NCBI RefSeq assembly: GCF_001547895.1
Contig: NZ_AP014627.1
Coordinates: forward strand, 6,698,001 to 6,762,000
Reading direction: 5' to 3'
Origin: Pseudomonas sp. Os17
GTDB lineage: Bacteria; Pseudomonadota; Gammaproteobacteria; Pseudomonadales; Pseudomonadaceae
Length of the DNA: 64,000 nt
The position numbers and the translations under genes were made by a program. Shown here in pieces: positions 53,368 through 62,056 of the stretch; position 1 is the stretch's first letter; each line of letters begins with the position of its first letter. The notes beneath the pieces were generated by a model. That model made no database searches, was not told where the DNA came from, and saw only the letters and a list, made by a program, of their open reading frames with translations.

Positions 53368-53565
53368 AATCAAGGACAAAAAGATCAATCGGACGTACGG
53401 CAGAACGTATCGAGGGGTACGGCGAAGGCCTTGTGGCCTGAGGGTTACGGCCTAGGTTGCGAGTGGTTCGCTCGATAGCGGGATGGTGCAGCAGGCCGTC
53501 TCAGCGCAAGGCAAAAATCCGCAACGAGAAAAGTGTTTTCCGCAGATTTCCGCAGCTTTGATCCT

Positions 53566-53649
53566 CGTAGGAGCCGGCTTGCCGGCGAAGAGACCCGCAA
53601 GCCTTGTGTTGCTCTTGTGGACGCTTTCGCTGGCAAGCCAGCTCCTACG
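53566..53649. repeat. REPIN (GTAGGAGCCGGCTTGCCGGCGA family)
   Basis: CGTAGGAGCCGGCTTGCCGGCGA at 53566 onward, split here for length as CGTAGGAGCCGG plus CTTGCCGGCGA, is paired with an inverted, slightly changed copy ending GCCAGCTCCTACG at 53649. This is the standard REP doublet of fluorescent pseudomonads, lying between two genes. Confidence 0.9.
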
Positions 53650-53665
53650 AAGCGGACTGGGAGGA

Positions 53666-54625
53666 TCAGGCGCCGGGAACGAAGTGCTTCTGCGCGGTAC
53701 CGCGGGCGATCAGGCGCGAGATGTAGTCGAGCTTCTGCGCGTCCTGGTCGACGAAACGGAAGGTCAGTTGCAGCCACTCGCTGTCCGGCTTGGGCTCCAA
53801 CGCCACCACCGCATGCAGGTAGCCATTGAGCCGTGCCACTTCGGCGTTGTCGCCCTGCTCCAGGTCCAGCACCGCGCTTTCCAGCACCTGGGGCAGGCTG
53901 TCGGTGCGCTTCACCACCAGCAACGCTTCCTTGATGCTCAGGGCCTTGATCACGCACTGCTGATTGCCGCTGGACAGGCGCAACTGGCCCTGGCCACGAC
54001 CGCCACTGGCCGCTGTCGCGGGCGCCGGAGCCTTGACCGGAGGGCTGTTGAGCAAGCCGCGCGCCGGCGCTGCGGCTGCAGGGGCCGGTGCAGGGGCCGC
54101 AGCCGCCGGTTTGGCGAACGGATTGACCGGAGCCGAAGCCGCCCCCACCACCGCCGGCTTGCCACCGGTCAGGGCGCTCAGGGAGTCATTGCCGAAAGCT
54201 GAGTTCATCTTGGTCGGAGCGCTGTTCATCAAGGTGTCGAGCTTGCCGACCTTGTTCAGCGCCTGCTTGACCTTGGTCAGCAGCTGTTCGTTGGTGAAAG
54301 GCTTGCTCACATAACCGGACACCCCGGCCTGGATCGCCTGCACCACGTTTTCCTTGTCGCCACGGCTGGTGACCATGACGAAGGGCATGGCTTTGAGCGC
54401 CTCTTGCCCACGGCACCAGGTCAGCAGCTCAAGGCCGGACATTTCCGGCATCTCCCAGTCGCACAGGACCAGGTCGAAGGCTTCGCGGGCGAGCATCGCC
54501 TGGGCCTTCTTGCCGTTGATCGCGTCTTCGATCTTGATGCCAGGGAAGTAGTTGCGCAGGCACTTCTTCACCAGGTCACGAATGAACGAAGCGTCGTCCA
54601 CCACCAACACACTTACCTTACTCAT
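53666..54625 (-). CDS. CheY-type response regulator with degenerate PilZ-like tail
   Basis: The 319-aa reading starts at ATG 54625. Residues 1-125 are a receiver with Asp10/Asp11, the phosphoacceptor Asp56 (LVLCDWEMPEMSG) and Lys in YVSKPF. A Pro/Ala-rich linker (about 170-230) leads to a C-terminal domain of about 100 residues that has PilZ-like strand order but lacks a visible RxxxR motif, so cyclic-di-GMP binding is doubtful. The partner kinase is unknown. The homologue lies beside phoU in P. aeruginosa (PA5364). Confidence 0.82.
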   Translation of the reverse strand: MSKVSVLVVDDASFIRDLVKKCLRNYFPGIKIEDAINGKKAQAMLAREAFDLVLCDWEMPEMSGLELLTWCRGQEALKAMPFVMVTSRGDKENVVQAIQAGVSGYVSKPFTNEQLLTKVKQALNKVGKLDTLMNSAPTKMNSAFGNDSLSALTGGKPAVVGAASAPVNPFAKPAAAAPAPAPAAAAPARGLLNSPPVKAPAPATAASGGRGQGQLRLSSGNQQCVIKALSIKEALLVVKRTDSLPQVLESAVLDLEQGDNAEVARLNGYLHAVVALEPKPDSEWLQLTFRFVDQDAQKLDYISRLIARGTAQKHFVPGA

Positions 54626-54743
54626 CGACCACCCCTTTAAAAATCCCGGCAAGCATAACGCTGGCTGATGGCACTTTGCCAAAACTCTTCAGTCACGCCG
54701 GGACTTTTCGTTCGCGGGTGCTGCTTTTCAAATGTGAGGGGCC

Positions 54744-54775
54744 CAAACAAAAACGCCCGGCCAAAGGGCCGGGCG
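54744..54775 (-). terminator. Terminator of the pst-phoU operon
   Basis: On the minus strand CGCCCGGCC and GGCCGGGCG form a 9-bp stem followed by TTTTTGTTT. It lies right after the phoU stop. Confidence 0.92.
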
Positions 54776-54791
54776 CTCTTCTCGGGCACTC

Positions 54792-55553
54792 TTACTTATC
54801 GTCAGCTTGATCCGGAACATTAGCGGATTCGCCACTTGTGCCTTCAACTTCTTCCTTCATGCGCTTGAGTCCCAGATGGCGTACATCGGTGCCGCGCACC
54901 AGGTAAATCACCAGCTCGGAAATGTTGCGCGCGTGATCGCCGATCCGCTCCAGCGAGCGCAGCACCCAGATAATGCTCAGGACCCGCGAGATAGAGCGCG
55001 GGTCTTCCATCATGTAGGTGGCCAGCTCGCGCAACGCGGTCTTGTATTCGCGGTCGATGATCTTGTCGTACTGGGCCACGGAAAGTGCCAGGTCGGCATC
55101 GAAGCGGGCAAACGCGTCGAGGGCGTCGCGCACCATGTTGCGCACCTGGTCGCCGATGTGCCGCACTTCCACGTAGCCGCGCGGGGCCTCGCCCTCTTCG
55201 CACAGCTGGATGGCCCGACGGGCGATCTTGGTGGCTTCGTCGCCGATGCGCTCCAGGTCGATCACCGACTTGGAGATGCTGATGATCAAGCGCAGGTCGG
55301 AGGCCGCCGGCTGGCGACGGGCGAGGATACGCAGGCATTCCTCGTCGATGTTGCGCTCCATCTGGTTGATCTGGTCGTCGATCTCGCGCACCTGCTGGGC
55401 CAGGCCGGAGTCAGCCTCGATCAGCGCGGTGACCGCGTCGTTGACTTGCTTCTCCACCAGCCCGCCCATGGCCAGCAGGTGGCTGCGCACCTCTTCCAGC
55501 TCGGCATTGAACTGTTGGGAGATGTGATGGGTTAACCCTTCCTTCGAAATCAT
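54792..55553 (-). CDS. phoU: Phosphate signalling protein PhoU
   Basis: PhoU links the Pst transporter to PhoR and limits phosphate uptake. The 253-aa protein starts at ATG 55553 (CGGAG upstream). It is two repeated three-helix units with the metal-binding motif forms DLERIGDEATKIAR and SLERIGDHARNISE. The 3' end is acidic. It follows pstB. Confidence 0.97.
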   Translation of the reverse strand: MISKEGLTHHISQQFNAELEEVRSHLLAMGGLVEKQVNDAVTALIEADSGLAQQVREIDDQINQMERNIDEECLRILARRQPAASDLRLIISISKSVIDLERIGDEATKIARRAIQLCEEGEAPRGYVEVRHIGDQVRNMVRDALDAFARFDADLALSVAQYDKIIDREYKTALRELATYMMEDPRSISRVLSIIWVLRSLERIGDHARNISELVIYLVRGTDVRHLGLKRMKEEVEGTSGESANVPDQADDK

Positions 55554-55575
55554 GGTTTGCTCCGCAAAAGCTGTG

Positions 55576-55659
55576 AGCTGCAAGCTACAAGCTGCAAGCT
55601 ATCTATGTCGTTACCCTGAACCGCTCTCACTTGCCGCTTGAAGCTTGCGGCTTGCAGCT
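55576..55659. repeat. GCAAGCT-type inverted repeat, copy 3
   Basis: AGCTGCAAGCTACAAGCT (55576-55593) is mirrored by AGCTTGCGGCTTGCAGCT (55642-55659), 16 of 18. It fills the phoU-pstB gap. Confidence 0.85.
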
Positions 55660-55664
55660 GCTTT

Positions 55665-56498
55665 CTAGCCGTAACGCCCGGTGATGTAGTCTTCGGTCTG
55701 CTTCTTCGCCGGGTTGGTGAACAGCGTGTCGGTGTCACCGAACTCCACCAGTTTGCCCATGTACATGAACGCGGTGTAGTCGGAAACCCGCGCCGCCTGC
55801 TGCATGTTGTGGGTCACGATGACGATGGTGAACTTGGACTTGAGCTCGTAGATCAGCTCCTCGACCTTCAGGGTCGAGATCGGGTCCAGGGCCGAGCAGG
55901 GTTCGTCCAGCAGCAGCACTTCCGGCTCCACGGCGATGGTGCGGGCAATCACCAGACGCTGCTGCTGACCGCCGGACAGGCCCAGGGCCGAATCATGCAG
56001 GCGGTCCTTGACCTCGTCCCACAACGCCGCGCCCTTGAGCGCCCATTCCACGGCCTCGTCGAGCACGCGCTTCTTGTTGATGCCCTGGATGCGCAAGCCG
56101 TAGACCACGTTTTCATAGATGGTCTTGGGGAACGGGTTGGGCTTCTGGAACACCATGCCGACCCGGCGACGCAGCTCGGCCACGTCTTCGCCCTTGCGGT
56201 AGATGTTGTTGCCGTAGAGGTTGATCGCCCCCTCCACGCGGCAGCCGTCCACCAGGTCGTTCATGCGGTTGAAGGTCCGCAGCAGGGTCGACTTGCCGCA
56301 GCCGGACGGGCCGATGAAGGCGGTCACGCGCTGCTTGGGGATGTTCATGCTGACGTCGAACAGCGCTTGTTTCTCGCCGTAGAACAGGCTCAGACCGGGC
56401 ACTTCGATGGCCACGGTTTCCTGTTCCAGGCTCAGGCTCTGCTTGTCGCGGCCCAGGGCGGACATGTTGATGCCATGGGAATGGGTTTCGTGTTGCAT
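55665..56498 (-). CDS. pstB: Phosphate ABC transporter ATPase PstB
   Basis: PstB powers high-affinity phosphate uptake. The 277-aa reading starts at ATG 56498 (GGAG upstream). It has Walker [10 protein letters not shown], signature LSGGQQQR, Walker [14 protein letters not shown] and the switch His (VTHNMQQA). The in-frame extension to 56537 runs into the repeat and is not used. Confidence 0.98.
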   Translation of the reverse strand: MQHETHSHGINMSALGRDKQSLSLEQETVAIEVPGLSLFYGEKQALFDVSMNIPKQRVTAFIGPSGCGKSTLLRTFNRMNDLVDGCRVEGAINLYGNNIYRKGEDVAELRRRVGMVFQKPNPFPKTIYENVVYGLRIQGINKKRVLDEAVEWALKGAALWDEVKDRLHDSALGLSGGQQQRLVIARTIAVEPEVLLLDEPCSALDPISTLKVEELIYELKSKFTIVIVTHNMQQAARVSDYTAFMYMGKLVEFGDTDTLFTNPAKKQTEDYITGRYG

Positions 56499-56520
56499 GG
56501 TCTCACTCCGTTCGTAGCTG

Positions 56521-56598
56521 CAAGCTTTTAGCTGCAAGCCGCAAGTTAGGGCAAAGCGGCGCTCCGCCTGGAGCTTGCCGCTTGTGGCTTAAAGCTTG
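56521..56598. repeat. GCAAGCT-type inverted repeat, copy 4
   Basis: A 25-base left arm (56521-56545) pairs with 56574-56598, 21 of 25 bases, around a 28-base loop. It lies in the pstB-pstA gap and may form a strong hairpin in the operon message. Confidence 0.85.
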
Positions 56599-56602
56599 AG
56601 TG

Positions 56603-58273
56603 TTAGCTGTCCAGCGCCTTGTATTTCTCGCGCAGGTGGTTACGGATCCACACGGCCGACAGGTTCAGGGTGGCGATCACCAGCACCAGCAGCAGCGCGG
56701 TGGCGTACACCAAAGGCCGCGCGGCCTCGACGTTGGGGCTCTGGAAGCCGACGTCGTAGATGTGGAAGCCCAGGTGCATGATCTTCTGGTCCAGGTGCAG
56801 GTACGGGTAGTTGCCGTCCAGCGGCAGCGACGGTGCCAGCTTCACCACGCCCACCAGCATCAGCGGCGCCACTTCACCGGCGGCGCGGGCCACCGCGAGG
56901 ATCATCCCGGTCATCATCGCCGGGCTGGCCATCGGCAGGACGATCTTCCACAGCGTCTCGGCCTTGGTCGCACCCAGGGCCAGGGACCCTTCGCGCACGG
57001 TGCGGGGAATTCGCGCCAGGCCTTCCTCGGTGGCCACGATCACCACCGGCACCGCCAGCAGCGCCAGGGTCAGGGACGCCCAGAGCAGGCCCGGGGTGCC
57101 GAAGGTCGGCGCCGGCAGGGCCTCGGGGAAGAACAGCCGGTCCACGGAACCGCCCAGCACGTAGACGAAGAAGCCCAGGCCGAACACCCCGTAGACGATG
57201 GCCGGAACCCCCGCCAGGTTGTTCACCGCAATGCGGATCACCCGGGTCAGGGTGTTCTGCTTGGCGTATTCGCGCAGGTAGACCGCCGCCAGCACGCCGA
57301 ACGGGGTGACGATCATGGCCATGATCAGGGTCATCATCACGGTGCCGAAAATCGCCGGGAAGATCCCGCCTTCGGTGTTGGCTTCACGGGGGTCGTCGCT
57401 GAGGAATTCCCAGACCTTGCTGAAGTAGAAGCCGATCTTGGTGAAGGTGCCCATGGCGTTCGGCTGGTAGGCGTGCACCACCTTGCCCAGGCCGATCTCG
57501 ATTTCCTTACCGTTGGCATCGCGAGCGGTCAGGCTGTCACGGTTGAACTGGGCGTGCAGGTCGCTCAGGCGCGCCTCGATCTCCTGGTAACGGGCATTGA
57601 GTTCGGCGCGCTCGGCGTCCATGTCGGCCTGGGCGGCGGCGTTCATCTTGCCGTCCAGTTCCAGCTTGCGACCGTGCAGGCGGATGCGTTCCAGACCGGC
57701 GTTGATCGCGCCGATGTCGGATTTTTCCAGGGTCTTGAGCTGGGCCGCCAGCTGGTTCACCCGGTTGATCCGCGCTTGCAGCTCGGGCCAGGCAGCCTCG
57801 CCTTCGGCGATCACCTTGCCGCTTTCCTTGACGTTGACCAGGTAGCCGTAGAAGTTGCCCCACTCACGGCGCTCGATGGCCATCAGCTCTTTCGGGTAGC
57901 TCTGGTTGGTCAGCCACTCGCCGACGATCCAGGTGAAGTCGTTGCCGTTCAGGTCACGGTTGCCGACCTTGATCAGCTCCCGGGTCATGAACTCCGGGCC
58001 CTGGTCGGGCACCGGCAGGCCGGCGCTCTTCAGGCGTGCCCGGGGCACTTCTTCCTTCTGCACCACTTCACCGATGACCAGGTGGTTGGCCTGGCCCGGC
58101 ACGTCGTAGCTGGCGTGCACCAGGTCGGCCGGCCAGAAGTGGCCGAGGCCACGCACGGCGATCACCGCCAGCAGGCCGATGGTCATGATGACCGCGATGG
58201 ACACCGCGCCACCGCTGATCCAGACGCCCGGGGCGCCGCTCTTGAACCAGTCTTTTAGGGAGTTCTGTTTCAC
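56603..58273 (-). CDS. pstA: Phosphate ABC transporter permease PstA, extended
   Basis: PstA is one of the two membrane channels of the Pst system. This copy has 556 aa, far above the roughly 300 aa of E. coli PstA. After the first membrane helix (about 21-43), a periplasmic insertion of some 200-250 residues (coiled, with AELNARYQEIEARLSDLHAQ) precedes the usual permease domain with the coupling motif GATKAETLWKIVLP. The enlarged form is common in Pseudomonas. It lies 15 bases after pstC. Confidence 0.94.
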   Translation of the reverse strand: MKQNSLKDWFKSGAPGVWISGGAVSIAVIMTIGLLAVIAVRGLGHFWPADLVHASYDVPGQANHLVIGEVVQKEEVPRARLKSAGLPVPDQGPEFMTRELIKVGNRDLNGNDFTWIVGEWLTNQSYPKELMAIERREWGNFYGYLVNVKESGKVIAEGEAAWPELQARINRVNQLAAQLKTLEKSDIGAINAGLERIRLHGRKLELDGKMNAAAQADMDAERAELNARYQEIEARLSDLHAQFNRDSLTARDANGKEIEIGLGKVVHAYQPNAMGTFTKIGFYFSKVWEFLSDDPREANTEGGIFPAIFGTVMMTLIMAMIVTPFGVLAAVYLREYAKQNTLTRVIRIAVNNLAGVPAIVYGVFGLGFFVYVLGGSVDRLFFPEALPAPTFGTPGLLWASLTLALLAVPVVIVATEEGLARIPRTVREGSLALGATKAETLWKIVLPMASPAMMTGMILAVARAAGEVAPLMLVGVVKLAPSLPLDGNYPYLHLDQKIMHLGFHIYDVGFQSPNVEAARPLVYATALLLVLVIATLNLSAVWIRNHLREKYKALDS

Positions 58274-58288
58274 AGACTTCTACCTTTC

Positions 58289-60574
58289 TTAAAGCGACGA
58301 GTATTTCTTGCGCAGACGCTGACGAATCAGCTCGGCGAGGGTGTTCATGACGAAGGTGAACAGCAGCAGCACCAGCGCCGAGAGGAACAGCACGCGGTAG
58401 TGGCTGCCGCCGACTTCCGATTCGGGCATTTCCACCGCGACGTTGGCGGCCAGGGTGCGCAGGCCTTCGAACAGGTTCATTTCCATGACCGGGGTGTTGC
58501 CGGTGGCCATCAGCACGATCATGGTCTCGCCCACGGCGCGGCCCATGCCGATCATCAGCGCCGAGAAGATCCCCGGGCTGGCGGTGAGGATCACCACCCG
58601 CGTCATGGTCTGCCACGGCGTGGCGCCCAGGGCCAGGGAGCCCAGGGTCAGGCCGCGGGGCACGCTGAACACGGCGTCTTCGGCGATCGAGTAGATGTTC
58701 GGGATCACCGCAAAGCCCATGGCCAGGCCGACCACCAGGGCGTTGCGCTGGTCGTAGGTGATGCCTAAGTCATGGGAGATCCACATGCGCATGTCGCCGC
58801 CGAAGAACCAGTTCTCCATGAACGGGCTCATGTACAGCGAGAGGAAGCCCACCAGGATGATCACCGGGATCAGGATCGCGCTCTCCCAGCCGTCCGGCAC
58901 TTTCAGGCGCAGCGACTCGGGCAGGCGGCTCCAGGCGAAACCGGCCACCAGGATGCCGATCGGCAGCAGGAGCAGCAGGCTGAAGATGCCCGGCAAGTGG
59001 CCCTCGACATAAGGCGCGAGGAACAGGCCGGCGAAGAAGCCGAGGATCACCGTCGGCATCGCTTCCATCAGCTCGATCACCGGCTTGACCTTGCGGCGCA
59101 TGCCCGGGGCCATGAAGTAGGCGGTGTAGATCGCCGCCGCCACCGCCAATGGCGCCGCCAGCAGCATGGCGTAGAACGCCGCCTTCAGGGTGCCGAAGGT
59201 CAGCGGCGACAGGCTCAGCTTGGGTTCGAAATCGGTGTTGGCCGCGGTGGATTGCCAGACGTATTTAGGCTCGTCGTAGTTCTCGTACCAGACCTTGCTC
59301 CACAGCGCGCTCCAGGACACTTCCGGGTGCGGGTTGTCCAGCAGCAGCGGTTGCAGCTTGCCGCCGGCCTCGACGATCACCCGGTTGGCCCGTGGCGACA
59401 GACCGAACAGGCCCTGGCCGTCCACCACCTGGTCCACCAGCAGAGTGCGATGGGCGGTGCTGTGGAACACCCCGAGCTTGCCGGCGGCGTCCAGGGCGAC
59501 GAAGCCCTTGCGACGCTCTTCGGCGGTGATCTCAACGATGGGCGTGGTGCCCATCTGGAAGGTGCGGATCTGCTTCAGGCGCAGCTCGCCATCCGCATCG
59601 CGGGCCATGAACCACTGGGCCAGGCCGCCCTTGGAGGTGCCGATGATCAGCGAGATGCCGCCCACCAGCTGGGTGCTGGCGGTGACTTCGGCATTGGCGT
59701 CGTCCAGCAGTTTGTAGCGACCGTTGAGGCTCTTGTCCCGCAGACTGAACACGTCGGCCAGGGCCCGGCCATTGATCACATACAGCCATTGCTGGCGCGG
59801 ATCGATGTACATCGCCTTGACCGGCTCGGTCATCTGCGGCAGCTCGATGCGGCTCTGCTCGCTGGTGACTTCGCCGGTCATCATGTTTTCTTCGCGGGTC
59901 AGCTTCAGCACATGCAACTGCGCCCCGGTGGAACCGGCGACGATCAGCGACGAATCGCTGGCATTGAGATTGACGTGCTCCAGGGCACCGCCCTGCTCGT
60001 TCAGGGTGATCGGGGTTTCGCCGTAGGGGTACTCGATGGCGGGCGAGATGGTCTTCTTGCCGTCCGGGTAGCTGACCTTGTAGGTGTGGCGGAACACCAG
60101 AGCCTGGCCGTTGGACAGACCGACCACCACCAGCGGATTGCCGGGCTGGTCCTTGCCGATGGAGGTGACGCTGGCGCCCGCCGGGATCGGCAGGTCGACC
60201 TTGCGCAGCTCGGCGCCGCTGTCGATGTCGAAGAACAGCGCCTGGCCCTTGTCGGAGACGCGCATGGCCACCTGGTTCTGCTCTTCCAGGGAGAACATCA
60301 GCGGCTTGCCGGCGTCCTGCATCCAGGCGGGGGTCAGCGGGTCCTTGGCGGTCAGCTCGGCACCCTGGAACAGCGGCGCGACGACATAGGCGAGGAAGAA
60401 GAAGATCAGGGTGATCGCACCCAGCACGGCCAGGCCGCCCACCAGGACGTACCAGCGGGTCAGACGGTCTTTGAGCGCGCGGATACGGCGCTTGCGTTGC
60501 AGCTCAGGCGTATTGAAGTCAATGCGCTTGGGGGGAGAAGTCGTAGTCATGGTGGAGTTGGCCAGATCATTCAT
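58289..60574 (-). CDS. pstC: Phosphate ABC transporter permease PstC, extended
   Basis: PstC is the second membrane channel. I take ATG 60574 as start because AGGGTG precedes it; GTG 60580 and ATG 60550 are alternatives. The product of about 761 aa has an N-terminal helix (about 45-70), a very large periplasmic part (about 70-430) of beta-propeller-like repeats (for example TQLVGGISLIIGTSKGG), then the six-helix permease domain with GATPWQTMTRVVIL. E. coli PstC has about 320 aa. A perfect Pho box lies 23 bases upstream. Confidence 0.94.
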   Translation of the reverse strand: MNDLANSTMTTTSPPKRIDFNTPELQRKRRIRALKDRLTRWYVLVGGLAVLGAITLIFFFLAYVVAPLFQGAELTAKDPLTPAWMQDAGKPLMFSLEEQNQVAMRVSDKGQALFFDIDSGAELRKVDLPIPAGASVTSIGKDQPGNPLVVVGLSNGQALVFRHTYKVSYPDGKKTISPAIEYPYGETPITLNEQGGALEHVNLNASDSSLIVAGSTGAQLHVLKLTREENMMTGEVTSEQSRIELPQMTEPVKAMYIDPRQQWLYVINGRALADVFSLRDKSLNGRYKLLDDANAEVTASTQLVGGISLIIGTSKGGLAQWFMARDADGELRLKQIRTFQMGTTPIVEITAEERRKGFVALDAAGKLGVFHSTAHRTLLVDQVVDGQGLFGLSPRANRVIVEAGGKLQPLLLDNPHPEVSWSALWSKVWYENYDEPKYVWQSTAANTDFEPKLSLSPLTFGTLKAAFYAMLLAAPLAVAAAIYTAYFMAPGMRRKVKPVIELMEAMPTVILGFFAGLFLAPYVEGHLPGIFSLLLLLPIGILVAGFAWSRLPESLRLKVPDGWESAILIPVIILVGFLSLYMSPFMENWFFGGDMRMWISHDLGITYDQRNALVVGLAMGFAVIPNIYSIAEDAVFSVPRGLTLGSLALGATPWQTMTRVVILTASPGIFSALMIGMGRAVGETMIVLMATGNTPVMEMNLFEGLRTLAANVAVEMPESEVGGSHYRVLFLSALVLLLFTFVMNTLAELIRQRLRKKYSSL

Positions 60575-60596
60575 GCGCACACCCTAGCGATCCTGT

Positions 60597-60614
60597 ATGA
60601 CAGAAAGATGACAA
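60597..60614 (-). promoter_or_regulatory. Pho box of pstC
   Basis: On the minus strand TTGTCAT-CTTT-CTGTCAT, a 7-4-7 arrangement with one mismatch. It implies that pstCAB-phoU has its own PhoB-dependent promoter in addition to any read-through from pstS. Confidence 0.88.
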
Positions 60615-60673
60615 TGCAGTGACGCAACAAATCCGCCGCGTGGCAGCGCCGGCAGCGGACAGAAAATGAGGTT

Positions 60674-60769
60674 GTAAGAGCTGGCCGGTCGACGACCAGC
60701 GCCTTGAGCCCTGGTCGCCCTTGCGGGCGCTTTGGCTGGCAAGCGCAACGCCGCCCGGCCAGCTCCTAC
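60674..60769. repeat. REP-like inverted repeat between pstS and pstC
   Basis: GTAAGAGCTGGCCGG (60674-60688) pairs with CCGGCCAGCTCCTAC (60755-60769), 14 of 15. It lies between the pstS stop and the pstC Pho box and may limit read-through. Confidence 0.75.
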
Positions 60770-60778
60770 GGATACGAC

Positions 60779-60799
60779 AGGGTCCGGGGGCCGGACCCT
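60779..60799 (-). terminator. Hairpin after pstS
   Basis: AGGGTCCGG (60779-60787) pairs perfectly with CCGGACCCT (60791-60799), loop GGG, eleven bases after the pstS stop. No T run follows, so it could be a terminator or an mRNA-stabilising structure. Confidence 0.6.
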
Positions 60800-60810
60800 T
60801 GTGCGGCGGC

Positions 60811-61794
60811 TTATGCGCCTTCTTTCAGGCCCAGGTCAGCCAGGGCCTTGGCGGCCACCTTGGCAGGCAGTGGGATGTAGCCGTCTTTGACCACCACTTC
60901 CTGACCCTGTTTGGACAGGACCAGTTTCACGAACTCGGCTTCCAGCGGGGCCAGAGGCTTGTTCGGGGCCTTGTTGACGTAGACGTAGAGGAAGCGCGAC
61001 AGCGGGTACTTGCCGTTCAGGGCGTTTTCTTCGGTGTCTTCGATGAAGTCGCTGCTGCCTTTCTTGGCCAGGGCCACGGTCTTCACGCTGGCGGTCTTGT
61101 AGCCGATGCCCGAGTAGCCGATGCCGTTTAGCGAGGAGCTGATGGACTGCACAACGGACGCCGAACCGGGTTGTTCGTTGACGTTAGGCTTGTAGTCGCC
61201 TTTGCACAGGGCTTCTTCCTTGAAGTAGCCGTAGGTGCCGGATACCGAGTTGCGACCGAACAGCTGGACCGGCTTGTTGGCCAGGTCGCCCTTCACGCCC
61301 AGGTCGCCCCAGGTCTTCACTTCTTCCTTGGCGCCGCACAGACGAGTCGAGGAGAAGATCGCGTCGACCTGTTCCATGGTCAGGTGCTGGATCGGGTTGT
61401 CCTTGTGCACGAACACTGCCAGGGCGTCCACGGCCACCGGGATAGCGGTTGGCTTGTAGCCGTACTTCTGCTCGAAGGCCGCGAGTTCCGTGTCCTTCAT
61501 CTTGCGGCTCATTGGGCCCAGGTTGGAGGTGCCTTCGGTCAGCGCGGGTGGCGCGGTGGCGGAGCCGGCGGCCTGAATCTGAATGTTGACGTTCGGGTAT
61601 TCTTTTTTGTAGTTCTCGGCCCACAGGGTCATCAGGTTCGCCAAGGTATCGGAACCGACGCTGGACAGGTTGCCCGACACACCAGTGGTCTTGGTGTAGC
61701 TCGGGATAGCAGGGTCAACAGCGGCAACCGCGTGGGCAGTCGCAACGCCAGCGGCGACAAAGGTCATTGCCGCCATCAAACGCTTCAGTTTCAT
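60811..61794 (-). CDS. pstS: Phosphate-binding protein PstS
   Basis: PstS is the periplasmic phosphate receptor of the Pst transporter. The 327-aa precursor has a signal peptide ([20 protein letters not shown]). The mature protein has [38 protein letters not shown] and [14 protein letters not shown], which line the phosphate site. A Pho box (61862-61879) lies upstream. Confidence 0.97.
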   Translation of the reverse strand: MKLKRLMAAMTFVAAGVATAHAVAAVDPAIPSYTKTTGVSGNLSSVGSDTLANLMTLWAENYKKEYPNVNIQIQAAGSATAPPALTEGTSNLGPMSRKMKDTELAAFEQKYGYKPTAIPVAVDALAVFVHKDNPIQHLTMEQVDAIFSSTRLCGAKEEVKTWGDLGVKGDLANKPVQLFGRNSVSGTYGYFKEEALCKGDYKPNVNEQPGSASVVQSISSSLNGIGYSGIGYKTASVKTVALAKKGSSDFIEDTEENALNGKYPLSRFLYVYVNKAPNKPLAPLEAEFVKLVLSKQGQEVVVKDGYIPLPAKVAAKALADLGLKEGA

Positions 61795-61861
61795 GCCTTA
61801 CTCCTAGCAGATAGGGTGTGTTAAGTCGGGGCCAAGTATCTGTAGGCCGTGTGAACACTCT

Positions 61862-61879
61862 ATGTCCGGAATATGACAA
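61862..61879 (-). promoter_or_regulatory. Pho box of pstS
   Basis: On the minus strand TTGTCAT-ATTC-CGGACAT, one mismatch in the first unit and two in the second. It is 67 bases before the pstS start. Confidence 0.75.
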
Positions 61880-61886
61880 TTAGATG

Positions 61887-61920
61887 AAAGGCCAGCACTC
61901 CTGAACGGAGGCTGGCCTTT
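61887..61920. terminator. Palindromic terminator before the pstS promoter
   Basis: AAAGGCCAGC (61887-61896) and GCTGGCCTTT (61911-61920) form a perfect 10-bp stem. It probably ends transcription of the MFS gene before the pstS Pho box. Confidence 0.75.
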
Positions 61921-61943
61921 CTTTATAAAGCGATAAAAAACTC

Positions 61944-62044
61944 TGTAGCCGCTGCCGCAGGCTGCGACCGACCCGCAGGGTCGCGACACTCTTCAGCGCC
62001 CAGCAGGGCCTGCGGCCCTGTCGCAGCCTACGGCAGCGGCTACA
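61944..62044. repeat. REPIN (GTAGCCGCTGCCG family)
   Basis: A 25-base left arm starting TGTAGCCGCTGCCG at 61944 pairs with 62020-62044, 24 of 25 bases. A related single unit lies at 47400-47463. Confidence 0.88.
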
Positions 62045-62056
62045 AGCTGGCGGCGA

